Part shown: positions 29,477 to 40,015 of the stretch, piece by piece
Layout: each line of letters begins with the position of its first letter
Position numbering within the stretch: position 1 is the stretch's first letter
Origin: Vulcanisaeta sp. JCM 16161
Lineage (GTDB): Archaea > Thermoproteota > Thermoprotei > Thermoproteales > Thermocladiaceae
Reading direction: 5' to 3'
Length of the DNA: 64,000 nucleotides
Assembly (NCBI RefSeq): GCF_001316285.1
Contig: NZ_BBDO01000007.1
Span: 1 to 64,000 of the forward strand
The notes under the pieces: generated by a model
What the model saw: only the letters and a program-made list of their open reading frames with translations
Databases searched by the model: none
Told to the model about the DNA's origin: nothing
Program-made: the position numbers and the translations under genes

Positions 29477-29875
29477 CTACTTCTTAGCCGCGGCCTTCTT
29501 CTCGGTCTTCCTCTTCTTCATTTCCTCACGTATCTTCTTAGCCTCCTCCTTAGGCATGTTCCTGAGCTTTATATAAAGTGGTTCTACCTTCTCACCCACG
29601 CCTGGGTCGTCATACACGTGGGCCTCAATAACGCTCCTATGCCTACCATACTCAGTAATAACCCTCACAACATACACCTGCTTAACGTCAACGCCCATGG
29701 CCTTCGCAATCTCTTCACGCAATTGAACCCTGCTAGGCGTTGGTAAGCCCACGTGCCACGCCTCGGCAGTGACCTCCTTACGCCCAATGACCTTATTCTC
29801 CCTAATGTTAAGTAGCTTAAAGACAAGCTTACCAACCTCAACACCCTCCGGCAATTTCGGCATTGGTATTGACAT
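29477..29875 (-). CDS. rps24e: 30S ribosomal protein S24e
   Basis: Small-subunit ribosomal protein. VFKLLNIRENKVIGRKEVTA at the N-terminus and TPSRVQLREEIAKAMGVD are family hallmarks; the tail is lysine-rich (KKRKTEKKAAAKK), typical of archaeal S24e. It is unbroken, about 132 residues from ATG 29875, and follows spt4 by about 56 bp, the usual archaeal order. Confidence 0.95.
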   Translation of the reverse strand: MSIPMPKLPEGVEVGKLVFKLLNIRENKVIGRKEVTAEAWHVGLPTPSRVQLREEIAKAMGVDVKQVYVVRVITEYGRHRSVIEAHVYDDPGVGEKVEPLYIKLRNMPKEEAKKIREEMKKRKTEKKAAAKK

Positions 29876-29931
29876 CAGCAATTGGCGTGGAGAAACCCCT
29901 TAATAAGCATTAAAGTTTGTTGTCTCTAGGA

Positions 29932-30165
29932 TCATAGGACCTCAATCGCGTACATGCCGGCCTTTGTAATGCCAAGTCTCTTGGCGATGCAGGACTCCTC
30001 GGGCTTAAGTATTATTATTAGGCCCATCCAATCCTTCGTGAAGTCGGTACCACCACACACTGGGCACTTCTCAACGTCCTCGGGCACCACAGCCTTACAA
30101 TTCCTGCAAGCCTTATAACCGGGCAATGGACTACGCCTAACCGGTCTCCTACCCCTCGCACTCAT
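29932..30165 (-). CDS. spt4: Transcription elongation factor Spt4 (RpoE'')
   Basis: Small zinc protein that pairs with Spt5 on RNA polymerase. The 77-residue product has CRNCKAVVPEDVEKCPVCGG, the four-cysteine zinc site, and ends AKRLGITKAGMYAIEVL. It is unbroken and lies directly upstream of rps24e. Confidence 0.93.
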   Translation of the reverse strand: MSARGRRPVRRSPLPGYKACRNCKAVVPEDVEKCPVCGGTDFTKDWMGLIIILKPEESCIAKRLGITKAGMYAIEVL

Positions 30166-30220
30166 TACACGTGTTGCGCGGGTTTACTTTAATAAACTTA
30201 TCCAGGCGTTACGCTCGGTA

Positions 30221-30913
30221 ATGAACGAGGTCATAAACGAATTAATCAGGATCTTCGAGAACATTAAGGACGAGTTAGAGGGCGTGGGTTGGTATCCCGC
30301 TGATGCCTATTCAACTAGGTGGTGGGGTGGTGCGGAGACGCCTGATGAGGTCGTAATCACGGCGATACTCGTTCAGCAAACCCGCTGGGATGTGGTACAT
30401 GAGGTACTCAATAGGCTTAGGAGACTCGGTCTAAACACCCTTGAAAACATAGCCAATGCAGACCCAAATTACCTGGCCGAGGCCATTAAGGGCGTTAACT
30501 ACAGGTTCACGAAGGCCCAGAGGCTCGTTAAGCTCGCCCGCAACATCATGGCAATTGGTGGTTTAGGAAGGCTTAGGCTTAGGGGTAATGTTAGGGATTT
30601 CCTGCTTAATCAGGAGGGTGTTGGTAGGGAGACCGCGGACTCAATAATGCTCTTTGCCCTGAACATACCAACACTACCCATCTCACAATACACAAGGCGA
30701 GTGCTCGGTAGAGTGTTGGGCATTAATCCTGGTAATGACTATGACTCGTGGAAAAGGATTCTTGAGGAGTTGATACCGAGGGACTTATACACCTATAAGT
30801 TAGTTCATGCCTCGGTGGTAACAATCGGCAAGAGGTACTGCCTAATTGATAATCCGCTATGCGGCAAATGCCCATTGAGGAGTGCATGCCTATACGCCAG
30901 GAGCAGGAAGTAA
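30221..30913 (+). CDS. HhH-GPD DNA glycosylase-like protein, catalytic Asp replaced
   Basis: An endonuclease III/MagIII-related protein of 230 residues, unbroken. The helix-hairpin-helix GVGRETADS lies near residues 133-141, lacking the Nth lysine. The position of the usual catalytic Asp reads ISQYTRRVL, with Ser in place of Asp. The C-terminal 4Fe-4S motif C-X6-C-X2-C-X5-C is intact (CLIDNPLCGKCPLRSAC). It probably binds damaged bases; whether it cleaves the glycosidic bond is open. It is divergent from spt4. Confidence 0.8.
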   Translation: MNEVINELIRIFENIKDELEGVGWYPADAYSTRWWGGAETPDEVVITAILVQQTRWDVVHEVLNRLRRLGLNTLENIANADPNYLAEAIKGVNYRFTKAQRLVKLARNIMAIGGLGRLRLRGNVRDFLLNQEGVGRETADSIMLFALNIPTLPISQYTRRVLGRVLGINPGNDYDSWKRILEELIPRDLYTYKLVHASVVTIGKRYCLIDNPLCGKCPLRSACLYARSRK

Positions 30914-30917
30914 ATCA

Positions 30918-31519
30918 TTAGTAGTCATTATTAATCAATGCCCTCATTAACCGCTCAAGCCCATAATCAACATAATCAATGCCAAGCAACTCCCTTTCTG
31001 GTGATAAGTCACCCACGGCATACCTCTCCAGGTACCTCTGATTAACGCTTATGAAGTTTAAGCCCCACTTATACAGCCTTAGGACATCCACCGCCTCATC
31101 CCTAAAGCCCATTATGTATAATGCAGCCGCCACGGCTCAATCGTGCTTAGGATGTATGGCTTACCGTAGTGGGTCGGGTTAGCCGCTATGAGTAGCGGTA
31201 ACCTCCTCCTAATGAACCTACCCCTAACGAACTTTACATGAACATCCACCGCCCTTTTCCAGGAGCAATCAATTAGTGATAAACCCCTTGACACTGCGGC
31301 ATCCCTATCACTGGGCATTAATGGTGTTTTGGCCGTTGGGTCAAGCATTATTGAACCACTCGGTAACGCCCTAATGCTATCCACTAATTGCGCAAACCCG
31401 AATCTGACTAGCTTAATTGCGGTGTTCTTCCTTGGGTCATCCTGTGGCAGCCTATAGATGAATATCCTAAGCAACACAACGCCCCTTAACATTAAATAAC
31501 TTAATACTTTAATAACCAA
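30918..31519 (-). CDS. tsr3: Tsr3-like rRNA aminocarboxypropyltransferase (DUF367), frameshifted
   Basis: Transfers the 3-amino-3-carboxypropyl group from SAM to a small-subunit rRNA pseudouridine derivative. [45 protein letters not shown] and [17 protein letters not shown] are characteristic. An indel at about 31128 is crossed before [20 protein letters not shown]. The likely start is ATG 31492. It is convergent with the glycosylase gene, 5 bp apart. Confidence 0.9.
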
Positions 31520-31538
31520 TCCCCAAATACAGAGGTTA

Positions 31539-33888
31539 ATGAGTAAATTGCCTCATTATCGGGAGGGCCTTCGCGCAGTGACAGGTTCTGGCGAGTACAT
31601 CGATGACATACCCACACCTCCAGGCACGCTCTACATGGCCATTTACAGAAGTCCCTACGCACATGCAAGAATACTTAAGGTAGACCTAAGCGGTGTTTTT
31701 GAGCATGGCGGCATTGCCTATGGACCGAATGACCTGGCCAAGGTAATACCAAACCCATTCCCACTGGCCGTGGATGCCCCAATCAAGTATTACCCATTCG
31801 CCCGGGATAAGGCTAGGTTTGTGGGTGAGCCAATAGCCGTAGTCCTCGCTGACGATCCGTACAAGGCAATTGACCTACTTGATTATGTCCAGGTTGATTT
31901 CGAGCCTCTGAAACCCGTGCTCACCTTCGATGATGCATTGAGGGGCGATGTCCTTGTTCATGAGGAACTCAAGTCTAACATAGCCATGTATAGGCACATG
32001 AAGTTCGGACCCGTGGATAAGGTCTTCTCGGAGTCCCCCATTGTAATAAAGCGTGAATTCTATTATCAAAAGCACAATGCAATGCCCCTGGAGACCTATG
32101 GAGTCCTCGCGCATTACACTGGTGGTGAGTTGAATGTTTGGGCCAATGTCCAAGGCCCATTACTAATAACGTACTTTGTAACGAGGGCCCTAGGCCTACC
32201 GACTGGTAGCCTTAGGCTCTTTGGCCCTAGGGACGTTGGTGGTAGCTTTGGCTCCAAGTACTCGCTTTATCCATACATAACGCTTGCGGCCGCGGCATCA
32301 ATACTGAGCGGTAGGCCTGTTAAGTGGGTTGAGAGTAGGACGGAGCACCTAGTCGGTAGCAACTCAGGCGGTGCCAGGAAGGGCGTTGTGGAGGTTGCGT
32401 CGACCAAGGATGGCGTGATCCAGGGATTTAGGTTTAGGTTTTATGAGGATGTTGGGGCCTACCCAAGACCGCCAGATCCAGGTGTTCTATTTAGGGTTCA
32501 TGGAAACATGAATGGGGCATACGACGTTAGGGCCATTGATGTTGAGGACTACGTGGTAGTAACGAATAAGTTACCAACAGGCCTTAATAGGGCTTACGGA
32601 GGCCCACCATTCTACTTCATGCTGGAGGTGGCCGTTAACGAGCTCGCCCGCGAGCTCGGCATAGACCCGCTGGAGCTCAGGATAAAGAACCTGATTAGGG
32701 AATTCCCGAAGAAGATTGGTGATGAGTACTTCTATGAGACGATCACTGGCGGCCTATACCCCAGGCAGGACTATGAGAGGGTTGTCAGGGCTATAGAACC
32801 TGAGTATAGGCGTTGGCTTGAGGAGAGGAAGAGAAATCCAAACATTGGCATTGGCATTGCCGTACTTGTTGAGCCGGCGGGCACGAATTTAGGCTACACG
32901 GATTTAGCAATTGAACCCAGCAGGCGTAAGTACCACACTCCGGTTCTGGTTCCTACGTAACCATTAGCGTCGACATGAGCGGCTACATTAGGGTCTTCGT
33001 TAATGGGTCTAATGAGGGGCTTGGTCACGAAACAACCCTCGCCGAGGTGGTAGCGTCAGAACTTGGTGTTGACCCCTCAATTATAATTGTTGAGAATAGG
33101 GTTGATACCACGAGGACGTGGGCGTTATCCGATGGTTCATACTCATCCAGGTTTGCACCAATAGTGGTTAGCGCGGCAATACTCGCGGCCAGGCAGTTGA
33201 GGGAGAAGTTAACGAGGGTGGCCATGGCGATTCTCGGCACGGATAAGGTTGGTTATGAAAATGGACAGTTCTATGACGTGAATAACCCAAGTAGGAGGGT
33301 TGACATTAGGAGGATTGCGTCGTCAGTTAATTGGGACCCAGGCTCATTACCTGAGGGCTTAGACGCATCATTGAGCGCCACCGTGTTCTACCAACCACCA
33401 ACGGTTAAGGCCGCGGACGGCGATAAGATTAACTCATCAGCCACATACGCAATACAGGCGCAGCTAGCGTTATTGAACTGGACCCAAACACATACGATAT
33501 TAAGGTTAGGAAGTACGTAATAGCCCACGACGCAGGTAGAGTTCTTAAGAGGGAGTTCGTTGATGGCCAATTAATGGGTGGCTTAATGCACGGTCTCGCC
33601 CTCACACTCTATGAGGAGTTGATGTATGATGACCAGGGCAACCCATTAACGACTAGTCTCGACATTTATGAAACACCAACACTCGCGGAGGCGGTTGGCA
33701 TGGAGGTGGAGTTCATACATTTCGAAACACCCACGAAGCACCTGGTCTCTGGGGCCCATGGAGTTGGTGAGGGCGCAATGATGGGTGTACCGGCGGCGAT
33801 CGTTAATGCCCTGGCCTCAATAATTGGTAAGGCAATAACGGACTTACCACTGAGGCCGTATAAAATTATGAGGGCTATTGAGGGGTGA
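31539..33888 (+). CDS. Molybdenum hydroxylase large subunit (xanthine dehydrogenase/aldehyde oxidoreductase family), frameshifted
   Basis: Molybdopterin-binding catalytic subunit of a hydroxylase that oxidises an aldehyde, purine or similar substrate with water. [18 protein letters not shown] starts the domain; [17 protein letters not shown] and [14 protein letters not shown] line the cofactor site, and [12 protein letters not shown] carries the catalytic Glu. Indels at about 32935 and 33470 split the gene; restored length is about 780 residues. The CO-dehydrogenase Cys loop is absent, so CO is not the substrate. Its stop overlaps the next gene. Confidence 0.85.
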
Positions 33889-35304
33889 TGGGCATGGCCT
33901 ACGCACTTGGTATTCCCAGGGGTTTCAAGTACGTTAGGGCATCAACAATTGATGAGGCTTTAAAACTGCTCAATGAGTATGGTGGCGACGCTAAGGTTCT
34001 CGCCGGTGGTATGAGCCTAATGCCCATGCTTAAGCTTAGGATGACCGAGGTCAAGTACTTAATTGACATACTCGGTATTAATGACCTTAGGTACGTTAAG
34101 GTTGAGGGTGATTACCTAAGGATTGGCGCATTGGTTACGCATAATGATATTGCAATGAATAGGCTCATTAATGATAATGCAAAAATACTGAGTGAGTCGG
34201 CATGGCATATAGCGGATATTCAGGTTAGGAACCTGGGCACAATAGGCGGTAGCCTAGCCCACGCAGATCCAGCGGCCAATTACTACCCAGCCTAATAGCC
34301 CTGGATGCGGAGGTCGTGATTAGGGGCGCCGGTGCCGAGAGAGTCGTTAGAGTTTCGGATCTCTATAAGGGGCCGTATATCACTGACCTAAAGCCCAACG
34401 AGTTGATTACGGAGGTCAGGGTACCACTTAAGGGCTTTAGGGGCGTTTATGAGTTCTTTAGGAGGGTGGTGCATCATTCCCAAGCGTTATCGTCGCCGTT
34501 ACCTATCAGGAAAGGGAGGGCGTAATCACGGACTCCAGGATAGCCATTGGCGCCGTTTACCCAGAGCCCGTATTAGTGAGTGGCCACTTAAACGGGCTTG
34601 GGGTTAAGGAGGTTGGTGCTAAGGTCAGTGATATTGTTAATTCCATATTCTCATCAATTGATGCCAAGCCCCTTGAGGATACGCACGCACCCGGTGATTA
34701 CAAGGTCAGGGTGGCCAGGAACTTACTAACTAAAGCCCTGACTGAGATAGCCAGTGGCTCTGTGCAGTACATTAAGGCGCCAGTTAAGGATGAGTTAATT
34801 AGGTGGGAGTTCAGGGATGGTGTTGAGTACGTCGGCGATCTTGTTAGGGTTAGGGTTAACGTTAATGGTCAGTGGATTGAGGACCTTGTCGAACCAAGAC
34901 TCCTGCTCCTTGACTTCCTGAGAAGGCATGGGTTCAGGGAGGTTAGGAGGGGCTGTGATGAGGGTAAGTGCGGTGCATGCACGGTGCTTGTTGATGGTAA
35001 GGCCGTCAAGTCATGCATGGTGCCTGTGGTCAGGGTTTCAGGGCATTCAGTAACCACAATAAGGGGTTTGAGTAAGGGTATGGAGCTCCACCCAATACAG
35101 AGGGCATTCCTTGAGGAGTACGCGATGCAGTGCGGCTTCTGTACTCATGGCTTCATGATGGTGACCCAGGACTACCTCACCAACATAGACCCAACAGCCA
35201 ATGATGATCTACTGAAACTAAGCATCAAGAATATCTGCCGCTGCACGGGCTACATAAACATAATAAAGGCCATCAAGAGAGCCGCCAAATACCTACAATC
35301 TTAA
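33888..35304 (+). CDS. Fused FAD-binding and 2Fe-2S subunits of the molybdenum hydroxylase, frameshifted
   Basis: The electron-transfer part of the hydroxylase. ATG 33888 starts a CoxM-type FAD subunit (AGGMSLMPMLKLRM, NLGTIGGSLAHADPAA) with indels at about 34293 and 34480. In the last frame the CutM C-terminal domain (GDYKVRVARNLLTKAL) runs without a stop into a CoxS-type domain with CDEGKCGACTVLVDG, CGFCTHGFMM and CRCTGY, binding two 2Fe-2S clusters. These are usually separate genes, so the linkage appears to be a true fusion, joined by about 35 residues. Confidence 0.85.
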
Positions 35305-35492
35305 CGATTACATCAATACTAAGTAAAAAGTCCTTCATAGCAATTAGGCAAAATCCAGTAGATTGTGAAAAACACCTAGGAGGTAATGAATTATGAACGT
35401 AAATGCACCACGGTGAATATCATCGGTAATCCATCCACGGGATGTATTACATGTTGTATTAAAATAAGCAGGGTGCAGAAAACCGCATGGCA

Positions 35493-36002
35493 TTAGCTGG
35501 ATGTATGGGTATTACTTGATTCCTTGCTTGAGGTGTTCATTAACGTCCTTGCCCTAGTTATGAAGGATTTAATTAATGCCATGGCCGTTTCGTCATTCGG
35601 TATCTTACTCCTAATGCCTTCCGGGTCTGGACCGTTGTATTGATACTCATGTAATTGTAGGGCCATGGCCGTTAACTCAGCCACGCCCGGAACAATTCTC
35701 TCAATCTCCGCACTTAGCTCAGTCATTCTATTAGTAGGTACTACTGCGGCTATCCATTCATGGAACGGTATGTTAACATTCCCAACACGTTTATTCCCGC
35801 GATACTTTTCCTGTAATAAATGCACATTCCTTAGTGCTAAATATGAGAGGAATGCCTTCCATGCCTGGAACGCCTTACCTGCCGCGTTCCTGACAAGACC
35901 CTCCCTTAGGAAAACCTCCGCCACATCAAGCTCCTTCATGGCCTCCTCAAGTCGTTCCTTAGCCAGCGCCTCAGTATCCAACCTTCTCATGCGAGCTTCC
36001 AT
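35493..36002 (-). CDS. PaREP1 family protein (HEPN-like)
   Basis: A 169-residue helical protein of the PaREP1 family, common and multicopy in Thermoproteales. LREGLVRNAAGKAFQAWKAF at about 33-52 is the family signature. Function is not established; the fold is related to HEPN domains of toxin-like RNases, but no R-X4-6-H motif is clear. The gene is unbroken and stands alone in the 190-bp gap after the hydroxylase genes. Confidence 0.8.
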   Translation of the reverse strand: MEARMRRLDTEALAKERLEEAMKELDVAEVFLREGLVRNAAGKAFQAWKAFLSYLALRNVHLLQEKYRGNKRVGNVNIPFHEWIAAVVPTNRMTELSAEIERIVPGVAELTAMALQLHEYQYNGPDPEGIRSKIPNDETAMALIKSFITRARTLMNTSSKESSNTHTSS

Positions 36003-36214
36003 AATTTGAACACACGATACTAATCAATATAAAACTAAGCCTTCGATTATGTTAGCTTAATAGGCATTAAGGGTTGGGGTATGAGTATATGAATTGACTT
36101 AGTTTTTCTTTCAATCTATTTTAATATTAAATTAACAACATTAATTATGATAACCCCATCGTCAATAATACCCTACTAAAATATTAAATACACTGCTGTA
36201 AATCTCTTTTAGTA

Positions 36215-36950
36215 ATGAGCACTGCCGTAAATTCAACAGCAACGCAGGCTGAGGTATTTGGTTTTATTCCACAGGGTGTTTTTTTACACGGTGTTAGCTG
36301 CCGTTATCATAATTGCCGTGGGTTACGTGGTTGGGAGGCTCGTGGAAATACTAATTAAGAAAATCTCTTACACCACGGGCCTTGACGCCTTCTTCAGGAA
36401 GACCTCAGTGGGGCGTGCACTGCTTAGGAGTGGTTATACGGCCGGTGACTTCCTGGGCCTATTCGTTAAGTGGGTCATTTACATAGCGGCAATTTTCTAC
36501 GCGCTCCTTGAACTATCATACACAAGTCCAAACCTCGCCTTCCTATACGATACCTCAAAGAGCGTATTGGCATACCTACCGTACTTGGTATCAGGCGTTA
36601 TCATACTAATCATTGGTTTAATAATGGTGGATTGGATAAGCGATTATTTCAAACGTAGTTATCCGGCGAATGATCAATACGCACAGACACTGCTAAACTT
36701 CATTGGTGACGCATTTAGGTTCATACTCTATTACATGGTCATAACAATAGCGTTGAGTGTCATGAAGGTTAATGTCACGATACTCTACATCTTCGCCCAG
36801 GGACTCGCCTGGGCTGTGGCCATCGGCCTCGGGGTGGCCATAGGCCTTGTGTTGGCGGTACCATTGAGGGAGCCACTGAGGAGGTTCCTGGAGCGTGAGT
36901 GGGGTCAGTCAGGGAGTAGGGGTGAGAGGAGGGGTGATGGTGATGGCTAG
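36215..36950 (+). CDS. Conserved TM-helix (mechanosensitive-channel-like) membrane protein, frameshifted at a T run
   Basis: ATG 36215 reads MSTAVNSTATQAEVFGFIPQ and a seven-T run at about 36283 holds one extra base, after which the frame continues FYTVLAAVIIIAVGYVVGRL. Five hydrophobic segments follow, with YLPYLVSGVIILIIGLIMVD and a glycine-rich last helix AWAVAIGLGVAIGLVLAVP. This matches the conserved TM-helix family next to small mechanosensitive channels, without the MscS β-domain. It overlaps the glycosyltransferase gene by 14 bp. Confidence 0.7.
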
Positions 36951-38194
36951 GCCCGTCATTGGCGTTATAATGTACCAAACAAGCAATTCCAAGGGGCAGG
37001 AGTTGGTGGCCCAGAGGATGGTTAAGTGGTTCCTTAGGCTTGGTTATGAGGCCTACCTAATAACGAGTATTTATCATGATGGTAATGAGGTTGTTAAGAG
37101 GAGGGCTGTGGAGACGTCACTGGAGGGTTACGTATTCCAGGAGAAGGATACCATCATTGGATTGCCGACCATTAGTCGATAGTTACATAGCCAAGTGGCC
37201 TCCGAGGCGTATCATGTTCAAGAACTTCGTTGATGTGCTCAGGAGGATTGGGGAGGACTTCGGCGTGAACTCATTAATAACCCACTCCACGCTTTGGAAT
37301 GGGCCTGAGGATACCGCTAAGTACGTGATGTGGAGGAGGATGTTGACGACATTCGGCCTTGAGGGTGGTAATGTGTTCTTTGGCCACATGAGTCATTACC
37401 AACCGCCAGACCCTACCAGGTATGACGTTGTTGAGAGGACCTATAGGCTCGCCTGGAATCACATGGCGTTTCCCGAGATTTTTAAGGCTGCGAACCTCAT
37501 TCTCTGCGTTACGCCTATTGAGGGTGAGGAGATGGTTAGGATGGGCGCGAGGCCTGAGCAGATCTATGTGTTTCCAGGGGGCATCGATGATGATGAGGTG
37601 GCTGACCTAAACGCCGTTGACTCAAGCGACTTTAGGGTTAAGTACAGGATTCCCGATGATGCTAAGATAGTGGCTTACCTGGGCACGGTTGAGGAGAGGA
37701 AGAACCCACTCGCCGTCGTTAGGGTTGCCAAGATGCTCAGGCGTAGGCGTGATGTGCACTTCGTAATTGCGGGCAAACCTGGCGATCAGTGGGATGAGGT
37801 TGTTAGAGAGTCTAGGGGTCTCGGTAATGTTACCTTAACTGGCGAGTTGAGCGTTGAGGATAAGAAGAAGTTGATCAAGGAGGCGTACGTGAACATAATA
37901 ATGAGTAAGATGGAGGCCCTTGGCTTGACGCAGCTGGAGTTCATGTATGGTGGCGTGCCAGTAATAACCTCCGCTGTTTACGGGCAGAGGTGGGTTGTTA
38001 GGGATGGCGTTGATGGCATACACGTTAATGGACCTGACGATATTGAGGGCGCGGCTAAAGCCGTGGAGAGGCTCCTGGACCACCCTGAGGAGAGGGATAG
38101 GATGGGGAGGAATGCCAGGGAGAGGGCTTCACAGTTATTAATGAGTAAACTCGTTAAGGAACTGGCCGTTAAGATCGAGGAGTACCTACGTTAG
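36937..38194 (+). CDS. GT4-family glycosyltransferase, frameshifted
   Basis: A retaining GT-B glycosyltransferase of about 418 residues. ATG 36937 follows GAGAGGAGGGG. The N-terminal RPVIGVIMYQTSNSKGQELV domain breaks at about 37165; the rest continues LVDSYIAKWPPRR. The sugar-donor domain holds AYLGTVEERKNPLAVVRVAK and the E-X7-E motif SKMEALGLTQLEFMYGGVPV. Donor and acceptor are unknown. Pairing with a membrane channel-like gene suggests an envelope role. Confidence 0.85.
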
Positions 38195-38591
38195 GGGTCC
38201 AGCAGGGTATTGTTGAATTGCTCAATTATTGAGTAGACAATCCAAGCCATCTCCACGGCCCATAGGAAGTAAATAAGTGGCGTTATGTTTACTGTAACGC
38301 CGTAGGCGCTTATCGTGCCTGGTATTGAGAGGAATATCGCCGTTATTAACGTGGCCTCTCCAAGGATGACGGGGTAAGCAAGTACATTGCCGGCCAGTAA
38401 ACCACGGAGAAATGCGAGTAATGCAAAGGCTATGATTAGGGTAATGTACTCAGGCTCAATGCTATGAATGAGAAGGGTAGGCGTGACATGTATGTGCTAA
38501 GTAATGAGTATAGTATTAACATTAAAATTAGTAGTAATACATCAGTGGCGGCATTAACAGCGCCACTTATTAATCTATCCCTGACCCTCAT
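38191..38591 (-). CDS. Hypothetical membrane protein, frameshifted
   Basis: ATG 38591 opens MRVRDRLISGAVNAATDVLL and breaks at about 38465, continuing EPEYITLIIAFALLAFLRGL and two more helices to TAA 38191-38193. The roughly 133-residue product has three or four hydrophobic segments and no recognised family. It overlaps the upstream gene as ATGA and the convergent glycosyltransferase stop by 4 bp. Confidence 0.55.
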
Positions 38592-38941
38592 GATGGCGTC
38601 ACCGTGCTCGTCACATTGGCAATACCAGGTATTGACACTGTTATGTTTATTGGTAGGTTCAGTGACGTTATGGGCATCGTGATGTTCCCAAGGCCGTAGG
38701 GCTCTACGTAAATACTTCTCGAGAATCCTCCCTGCGTTACGGTTATCGTCATCGGTAGTGGCAGTGGGTTATGAACAGTGAAGACCAGGTAGTACCCACT
38801 TCCTGTCCGATAAATGCTGGCGCTAACGTACTTACTTAGGCTACCCACCGTTAATGCCGAGATGCCGAGTACGATTAATGTAATTACTAATGATAGTATT
38901 GCCAATGCAATGGCAACCCTCACATTAATACGTTGATGCAT
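38588..38941 (-). CDS. Hypothetical membrane-anchored extracellular protein
   Basis: A 117-residue product with one N-terminal hydrophobic helix (VAIALAILSLVITLIVLGIS) and a β-rich outside part with VHNPLPLPMTITVTQGG and several N-X-S/T sites. It resembles crenarchaeal envelope proteins with immunoglobulin-like folds, but no family is certain. It is the first gene of a two-gene operon with the membrane protein that follows. Confidence 0.6.
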   Translation of the reverse strand: MHQRINVRVAIALAILSLVITLIVLGISALTVGSLSKYVSASIYRTGSGYYLVFTVHNPLPLPMTITVTQGGFSRSIYVEPYGLGNITMPITSLNLPINITVSIPGIANVTSTVTPS

Positions 38942-39041
38942 TAGGTAAATAAGTATTAACGTTTAAGTGGAGCGATGCTTAATTAAGGATTTACAGAAAA
39001 ACTTATTTACTTCTTTACTCCATTAAGTTAATGAGGAAAAT

Positions 39042-39302
39042 ATGGGTAAGATAAAAACGAGTATTTACATAGACGAGGAATTATGGAGGGAATTCAAGAA
39101 GTATGCAACAGAGAGGGGTTTAGATGTCAGTGAGTTGTTGGAGGAGTTGATTAAGGAGGAGTTAATGATTGGACTAGATACACTCATGCCTGAGGAGTCG
39201 AATCCTGAACTCGACTTTGAGCCTATAAAGCCTAGGGGAATGGTTAGTAGTCTTGTTAGGGAGATGAGGGATGAGAGGGAGAGTGATTTATTTGGACAGT
39301 AG
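39042..39302 (+). CDS. vapB: VapB-type antitoxin (ribbon-helix-helix)
   Basis: An 86-residue protein with an N-terminal ribbon-helix-helix segment (KIKTSIYIDEELWREFKKYA) and an acidic C-terminal part that should bind the toxin. ATG 39042 is preceded by TTAATGAGGAAAAT. It overlaps the following PIN-domain gene by 20 bp, the standard arrangement for translational coupling. Confidence 0.8.
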   Translation: MGKIKTSIYIDEELWREFKKYATERGLDVSELLEELIKEELMIGLDTLMPEESNPELDFEPIKPRGMVSSLVREMRDERESDLFGQ

Positions 39303-39726
39303 TGCCATAGTGAAGAGATATATTTCCGAACCTGGTAGTGATTATGTTAAGTCTATTTACCTAAGTTCGTATACGGGGAATATAAAATTAGCATTCAATA
39401 TATGGAATGTGGGGGAGGTATTGGGGGTCATTGATAGGGCAAGAATGAGGAAATTAATAACGGACGACGAATATAGAATCGCTAAATTACGATTCTTAAG
39501 GGAGACCCTAAGGTTAAGTAGACTCGGCATCCTTACACTTATACCAATTAAATTCCCAATTCTAAGGGACGCATGGGCAATGATTGAGAAACACCATATA
39601 TATCAGGCGGATGCCATACAGGTAGTGTCGGCAAGGTTTGTAAATGCCGATGAGGTAGTCACGGCTGATGAGAGGTTATACCAGGTATTAATTGATGAGG
39701 GACTGAAGGCTAGATATCTGGGTTGA
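39283..39726 (+). CDS. vapC: VapC-type PIN-domain ribonuclease toxin
   Basis: A PIN-domain RNase. GTG 39283 opens VIYLDSSAIVKRY with the first catalytic Asp; a central Glu lies in NVGEVLGV, and the third and fourth acidic residues are in QADAIQ and TADERL. The 147-residue length fits VapC. Together with the upstream antitoxin it forms a complete module. Its target RNA is unknown. Confidence 0.85.
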   Translation: MIYLDSSAIVKRYISEPGSDYVKSIYLSSYTGNIKLAFNIWNVGEVLGVIDRARMRKLITDDEYRIAKLRFLRETLRLSRLGILTLIPIKFPILRDAWAMIEKHHIYQADAIQVVSARFVNADEVVTADERLYQVLIDEGLKARYLG

Positions 39727-39979
39727 TAACGCCGTTATTACAATGCCTGTAGACCCTTGTGATGAGCATTGCCCCTGCCCAGGCTATTACGGCTATGAAG
39801 GCGACCTTGTACGTGACCACGGCCAGTACGTAGAGTACGCTCTCTAGGCTTGGTGGTTGTGGAATCGATACGCCCTTTAGCAGCTCCATGTACGCCAGTG
39901 CGGACGCCACCAGTAGTAGGGCAATCCCAATGCCGATAAGTACTAGCCCGACTTTATGCTTCGTGGAGTTTGAGGACAT
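39710..39979 (-). CDS. Small hypothetical membrane protein
   Basis: An 89-residue protein with two long hydrophobic helices (VGLVLIGIGIALLLVASALA and VLAVVTYKVAFIAVIAWAGA). No family is recognised. The 3' end overlaps the vapC end by 17 bp in the antisense direction, so the stop region is shared. Confidence 0.55.
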   Translation of the reverse strand: MSSNSTKHKVGLVLIGIGIALLLVASALAYMELLKGVSIPQPPSLESVLYVLAVVTYKVAFIAVIAWAGAMLITRVYRHCNNGVINPDI

Positions 39980-40015
39980 ACAGTAATTAATTAGTAATCC
40001 CTTTTAATGCATAAC

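Noticed and set aside
31539..33888. Calling the molybdenum hydroxylase a CO dehydrogenase
   Set aside because: The Cys-containing active-site loop of CO dehydrogenase is absent; the matching region reads LNRAYGGPP.
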